Below, piece by piece: positions 7,577 to 11,472 of a stretch of DNA of 11,472 bases. This stretch comes from CAZRHR01 sp964599915. GTDB taxonomy: Bacteria; Bacteroidota; Bacteroidia; CAIKAF01. Below the pieces are notes generated by a model. That model had not been told where the DNA came from, searched no databases, and was given only the letters and a program-made list of their open reading frames with translations. The translations under genes were made by a program, and so were the position numbers. The DNA lies in assembly GCA_964599915.1 (NCBI GenBank), contig CAZRHR010000078.1, forward strand, positions 1 through 11,472, read 5' to 3'. Numbering within the stretch: position 1 is the stretch's first letter; the number at the start of each line of letters is the position of its first letter.

Positions 7577-8031
7577 GTCGGGTGGGTTCTAAAAAAGATT
7601 TACGAGGGCGAAGATAGGCCTAATTTCAAATTTCTACAACATTTATGTGACTTTTAACACATATATTGGGTTAATATACCTTAAATGAATGAAAATAATT
7701 CAATTTACAATTATATTATAATGTTTTTCAAATACTTAATTTATAAGATAAAAATATAAAAAGAACATCACAACACTCGTTTATTTTGTAAATAAGTAGA
7801 AGCGCCTCCAGAAAAGAGCGTAAAATCAAGTAAAATGAAAAGGAACAATAAATTATTTGACAACCTATTTGAGTGACATTTCATAGCCATCTGAAAACTT
7901 TTGAAAAATGATAAAATACAAATACCTATACATATGACCATTAAAGGAAACTCACCCTAGCCACCAAAGGCACAACACATCTCATTTCAATCCACACTCA
8001 AAGACATTCAAACCATGCAAAGAGCTGGAAT
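7577..8031. other. A+T-rich spacer between the paralogues, presumed promoter region of copy A
   Basis: No gene, RNA or repeat is convincing here. Positions 7681-7800 are only about 16% G+C by hand count. The start signals for copy A must lie here or close by, since copy B ends at its own terminator. No exact TAnnTTTG occurs on the minus strand. Looser relatives are TAGAAATTTG (7636-7627), TAAGTATTTG (7738-7729) and TAGGTATTTG (7928-7919), each with a few extra bases before TTTG. I do not assign a start from them. A perfect small palindrome, ATTATAtTATAAT, lies near 7710-7722. Confidence 0.5.
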
Positions 8032-8056
8032 AAAAAAAGCCCCATTTAGGGGCTTT
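8032..8056 (-). terminator. Intrinsic terminator of paralogue copy B
   Basis: A perfect 8-bp stem, AAAGCCCC (8036-8043) with GGGGCTTT (8049-8056), closes on a five-base loop. On the minus strand the T run continues through 8032, giving seven T after GGGGC. It lies 21 bases beyond the stop of copy B, so copies A and B are likely transcribed separately. Confidence 0.85.
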
Positions 8057-8077
8057 CATCAATCATTTCAAAAGATA

Positions 8078-11000
8078 TTAAGGCTGAATGACTACCCTAT
8101 GCGTAACAGGAACGCCGGCCTTTTGACCTTGAATCAAATACACGCCAGCCATGAATCCATCCACTTTCACGTCTATACCTCCACTCACATTGGATTGACC
8201 CCGCCACTGCATTTTTCCCGTTACATCCAGAAGTTGAACCTCGGAAAAGGCATCCAATCCCAAAACAGAGAACTGCCCATGTGCAGGATTTGGAAATACC
8301 ATCACGCCATTTTCATTCAGGTCACATGCCAGGTAAATGGAAGGAAACACCTCTCGTGTACCATCAAAATCCACCTGAACCAATCTGAAATACGGACCTT
8401 CAGCTTGACCTCTCCATGCATATTTGGTCAGTACATTGGCATTTCCCGCTGCTGCCAACCGCTCCACAGATTTCCACACAATCAAATCTTGGCTTTGCTC
8501 CAAATAAAACCACTGACTTTGAATTTCGGAGGCAGTTTCCCAGTTGATTTCAGTATTGGCATCTACACAGGCGCCTGAAAAATGGGTTAAATCAACCGGC
8601 AGCGGCTCTACATCCCCAACACCAAACGGAGAAAACGAACCTGTGTAAAGCGGAAACGTAATCAAAAAGATACTATCTGCCGGTAACGTCCCAGGCGCTA
8701 CTGCAGGAGATGCCTGACTCACCGCATCCCAACCCGTCCCATTGTGGTGATACAATACATGGGTGCCAATGCTCCCTCTTTTCTGATTTATATTGAACTG
8801 AAAAGCGAGTTGCACACCGGCTGTATTGGCAGCGTTTTCTTTTGAGATTTCCCATGTCCTTCCTATGTGGCCGCGTGGAAAAGCTGCACCACTGGCTCCA
8901 TTGGCGTACATAGAATCGATTACCTGTACATAAAAAGTGTCAGTAAACCCCTGATTAACAATAGTTAAAGGGTTATAGGTACTATTTCCAACGTGCATGG
9001 TGAGGGTCTGCCCTTGGGACACTTTCATTTGTAAACGGCCCGTCCCGTTGGTTCGGAACATGCTACCTCTGCCATGCGGATTACCGCTTGTATTTCCACG
9101 ATTGATCAAGGATGTGATTTCTACATCGTGATTCCCAAGTACCACATCATACCCCATGCCATTAAAATTGACCTCGCCCCAATGATACGAGGTATCTAAG
9201 GTAAGGTCTTGATGGACAGTCGTCGGGTCAAAAGCAATATCTGCACCAGGAAGAGGAACACGGTTATGAAGCCAGTTAATAGGTACCCTATTTCTTCGCT
9301 CATCACCATTCAAGGCGGCTGCTTGGCCTCTCCAATTGGGTATCAGGATGTCAATGGTGGTTTCGCCAAAAGCCGTAGGATCATCCGGATCAATGACCAT
9401 GATTTTTTTAGCCGTTCCATGACCGCCAAGTGAAAACTCAAATCCTGTCCCGGAAGAACCAATTCTTCCGGCCTGTGCCGCCTGTCCATTGCCTTGCCAT
9501 CTGAGAACGGGCACTTCGGCAGATAAAGTAGGTGTGCCATCATATTGACTTTCCAAAGGACCATTTCCACCGTTGCTTTTTTTCGCAAAAATCTCCAAAT
9601 ACATCACATCACCGGAAAAATAGCCCACGGGCATAGAGGTATCGGCCACGCCGTCCGGCTTTTTCTCACGTATTTTGAATCCTGTAATACCAGTAATCGG
9701 CACTTCATTGCTTACCAAACTCTCTACCCCACTCACCGTATTGGTAGCCGTGAGACCACCACCTTTGTAAAGGGTTCGGTTGGCTAATCCGCTCAACGTC
9801 CAATTTCCTCCAACAGGGGTGGTGGTTCCGATGGGTTCTCCATCTAAATAAACGGTCACCGTTCCGGCTCCATTGGTTCCCATGACCGAAGTCGCCGTGT
9901 AATAATAACTTGGCCCTGTTACCACCGGAGCTGCAGGTCGGGTTCCTTTTACCACGACCGTATTAGAAACGGTACTAATGGATTTTCCTTCGGCTTTGGC
10001 ATAAGCAGTCAGCTGCTGGCCTGCTGAAGATAAATTAACCCCTGTGATTGACCAAAGGTTATAGGCGTTCACCGTACCTGTACCGACCAAAACCCCATCG
10101 CGGTAAAGGGTAATAACGGTACCGGCCGGCTCGTTAGAAAAACCGGAAACGGTTTGGGAACCGGTAGCATAATAAGTACCTGTAATTTCAGGGGGTGAAG
10201 TGACCTGTGGGGTTTGAAGCTGAACAGTAACAATGTTGGACACATTGGAGATCCAATAATCCACCGCAGTTGCTTGCGCACGAGAAGAAATCTTATCCCC
10301 CTCGAATAACCCTGGAACGCTGAAAGTATGCGTGCCCCCATCCGTTCCACCATTCGTTGTTGCAGCAGCTACGGCAGAACTAGTTCGACCGAATTCTACA
10401 CCATTAATGTATAGTATCAATATTGCTACATAATTTGTGTTATTACGTACTACGATATTTTGTGCTGGCCCAGAAGCAAAAACAGGACTTGTTATTACAG
10501 TGGGAGCGGTAGTCACCGTTCCAGTATTTCCGGAAGTTTTAATACTCACACCTGAAAATCCAGATTGACAATTATTGCTTACGACCCTTGCCTTAGCGAG
10601 AAAGTTGGTTACATTAAATATGTTGGTGGATAACTCGGGATCTATTGACCAACCGGTTCCGATGTTTTGAACAAAACCTTTTCCTTGCGCTGCGCCGGAG
10701 CTGAAAATTGTAATGGTGTTTGCATCGGTCTGTGTGTATAATTGGATCTCCACATTGGACCCATTGGAAGTAACATCTCCAGACCAAGTTCCTGAAATAA
10801 TTGACGAAGACCGAGAAGTAATGACCGGTGCAGCAGTGAAGCAATCTTGAGTGGAAGCAGGCACTACAACTTGGGAAGACAAATCCGACACAGATTTATT
10901 GGGCGCCGTAGCCGTGGCGGTAAACACCTGACCAGCCACCATGGCGGTAACGGTCATGCTCCAAACTCCGCCTGTTACTGTAGCCGTACCAATATTTACG

Positions 11001-11472
11001 CCGTCACGATACACGGTAATGACTGTGCCATCTGCTTCATTACTTGTGCCACTCAAAGTGGTCATACCTGGTGTAATGGCAGAATTGATAACGGGAGGCA
11101 AAGATTTGGGTAAACCAAAACTAAAGTTTGGATCTGCCATTTGGTCTAAAGAGGCTGAGGGGAAAGTGGTTACCAACGCCATCATGAGTGCCGTTCGGTT
11201 ATTGCCGTATTTTTTATCGTCCACCCCATTAAAATCCGATATGGTACCAGTAATTCCACTTTGCGCGCTGGTAATGGTAGCGGCAGTAAGTCGAATCATT
11301 TGAGATGTTGAAATTCCCAAAGCAGATATGGGCACAAAAAAGTCATAAAAATAATCTGCATCTCCGTTGGTCATGGTTGAAGCAATCGAGCGCTGATGAT
11401 GGGTACCCAAAGGAAATGCGTGATCTAAGGTCGTTCCACCTAGGGTATGAGTGTACACTGCTACACGACCAG
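8078..11472 (-). CDS. Giant T9SS-secreted surface protein, copy B (5' end outside window)
   Basis: This is a close tandem paralogue of copy A and partial: 1130 codons are visible. A GTG at 11458 is not the start. The frame stays open to the edge and encodes GRVA before it, exactly where copy A has GRVAVYTHT (169-177). About 168 residues, including the signal peptide, should lie to the right. From that valine to the stop both copies have 1126 residues, so total length is probably about 1298. Numbering from it: the N-terminal module ends near 120, Ig-like modules lie near 120-200, 206-312, 320-415, 421-503 and 508-588, the central module begins GFKIREKKPDGVADTSMP (593-610), and the passenger-like part runs about 715-950. 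LPVDLTHF, then VFPNPA to HRVVIQP form the end and type A sorting domain. Its four cysteines (206, 297, 964, 1045) match those of copy A. No frameshift or stop disrupts it, so it looks functional. Confidence 0.96.
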   Translation of the reverse strand, partial: GRVAVYTHTLGGTTLDHAFPLGTHHQRSIASTMTNGDADYFYDFFVPISALGISTSQMIRLTAATITSAQSGITGTISDFNGVDDKKYGNNRTALMMALVTTFPSASLDQMADPNFSFGLPKSLPPVINSAITPGMTTLSGTSNEADGTVITVYRDGVNIGTATVTGGVWSMTVTAMVAGQVFTATATAPNKSVSDLSSQVVVPASTQDCFTAAPVITSRSSSIISGTWSGDVTSNGSNVEIQLYTQTDANTITIFSSGAAQGKGFVQNIGTGWSIDPELSTNIFNVTNFLAKARVVSNNCQSGFSGVSIKTSGNTGTVTTAPTVITSPVFASGPAQNIVVRNNTNYVAILILYINGVEFGRTSSAVAAATTNGGTDGGTHTFSVPGLFEGDKISSRAQATAVDYWISNVSNIVTVQLQTPQVTSPPEITGTYYATGSQTVSGFSNEPAGTVITLYRDGVLVGTGTVNAYNLWSITGVNLSSAGQQLTAYAKAEGKSISTVSNTVVVKGTRPAAPVVTGPSYYYTATSVMGTNGAGTVTVYLDGEPIGTTTPVGGNWTLSGLANRTLYKGGGLTATNTVSGVESLVSNEVPITGITGFKIREKKPDGVADTSMPVGYFSGDVMYLEIFAKKSNGGNGPLESQYDGTPTLSAEVPVLRWQGNGQAAQAGRIGSSGTGFEFSLGGHGTAKKIMVIDPDDPTAFGETTIDILIPNWRGQAAALNGDERRNRVPINWLHNRVPLPGADIAFDPTTVHQDLTLDTSYHWGEVNFNGMGYDVVLGNHDVEITSLINRGNTSGNPHGRGSMFRTNGTGRLQMKVSQGQTLTMHVGNSTYNPLTIVNQGFTDTFYVQVIDSMYANGASGAAFPRGHIGRTWEISKENAANTAGVQLAFQFNINQKRGSIGTHVLYHHNGTGWDAVSQASPAVAPGTLPADSIFLITFPLYTGSFSPFGVGDVEPLPVDLTHFSGACVDANTEINWETASEIQSQWFYLEQSQDLIVWKSVERLAAAGNANVLTKYAWRGQAEGPYFRLVQVDFDGTREVFPSIYLACDLNENGVMVFPNPAHGQFSVLGLDAFSEVQLLDVTGKMQWRGQSNVSGGIDVKVDGFMAGVYLIQGQKAGVPVTHRVVIQP

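Larger units (their letters stand above)
3680..11472. repeat. Tandem paralogous gene duplication
   Basis: Copies A and B lie head to tail on the minus strand and align over the whole visible length with only small insertions and deletions, such as the extra Thr/Gly stretch near residue 367 of copy B. A hand alignment of 6767-6916 against 11165-11314 gives 117 of 150 identical bases and 49 of 50 identical residues, so the duplication is old enough for silent sites to drift. There are no direct repeats or mobile-element remnants at the junction that I can see. Confidence 0.9.

Noticed and set aside
8015..8578. Plus-strand frame of 187 codons
   Set aside because: It crosses the copy B terminator hairpin and lies antisense to the conserved C-terminus of copy B. 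Its composition (many His, Ile, Ser) is that of an antisense shadow.
11456..11458. GTG as the start codon of the right-hand giant gene
   Set aside because: The frame is open upstream to the window edge and encodes GRVA, matching the interior of the paralogue. A signal peptide is also missing at this GTG, so the gene is cut by the window and does not start here.
3680..11472. Recent gene conversion between the two giant paralogues
   Set aside because: Even where the proteins are almost identical, about a fifth of bases differ at silent sites, so no recently homogenised tract is visible in the segment compared.
1..11472. Insertion sequence, prophage, CRISPR array or defence system
   Set aside because: No transposase, integrase, regularly spaced repeats, terminal inverted repeats or nuclease/helicase gene is present on either strand.

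Overview
The window reads as a chromosomal segment from a member of the Bacteroidota. Three things point there: two very long secreted proteins ending in a type A type IX secretion (T9SS) sorting domain, a machinery known only from this phylum; promoter-like sequences of the Bacteroidota form TTG...TAnnTTTG; and A+T-rich intergenic DNA with few Shine-Dalgarno sites. The species cannot be named from what is visible.

Layout, left to right. Positions 1-226 hold no protein gene. They hold a GC-rich, hairpin-rich stretch behind a near-ideal minus-strand promoter (232-263), best read as a stable non-coding RNA or a structured leader. The window cuts this stretch at its left edge. A small minus-strand pair follows: a LuxC-family acyl-CoA reductase (921-1970), then a secreted PepSY-like protein (408-863) that ends at a clear intrinsic terminator. 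Diverging from the reductase across only 30 bp is a plus-strand pair: a two-cluster 4Fe-4S ferredoxin (2001-2348) and an exported protein of unknown function (2395-3342). A 337-bp gap separates these from the rest.

About two thirds of the window (3680-11472) is a tandem pair of minus-strand paralogues. Copy A is complete at 1298 aa. Copy B runs off the right edge with 1130 codons visible. Each visible architecture is the same: a conserved N-terminal module, five Ig-like beta-sandwich modules, a central module I do not recognise, a beta-rich passenger-like region, a region ending just before the anchor, and the C-terminal T9SS sorting domain. Each copy has its own intrinsic terminator, and a 501-bp very A+T-rich gap separates them. 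They therefore look like separately transcribed surface proteins or adhesins.

Functionally, the ferredoxin/reductase block suggests redox and acyl-CoA metabolism. The paralogue pair suggests cell-surface display. Nothing links the two blocks beyond proximity. I see no tRNA, rRNA, transposase, insertion sequence, CRISPR array, or phage gene. The least explained items are the left-edge RNA candidate and the paralogue pair, whose N-terminal module is almost invariant in protein but freely diverged at silent sites.
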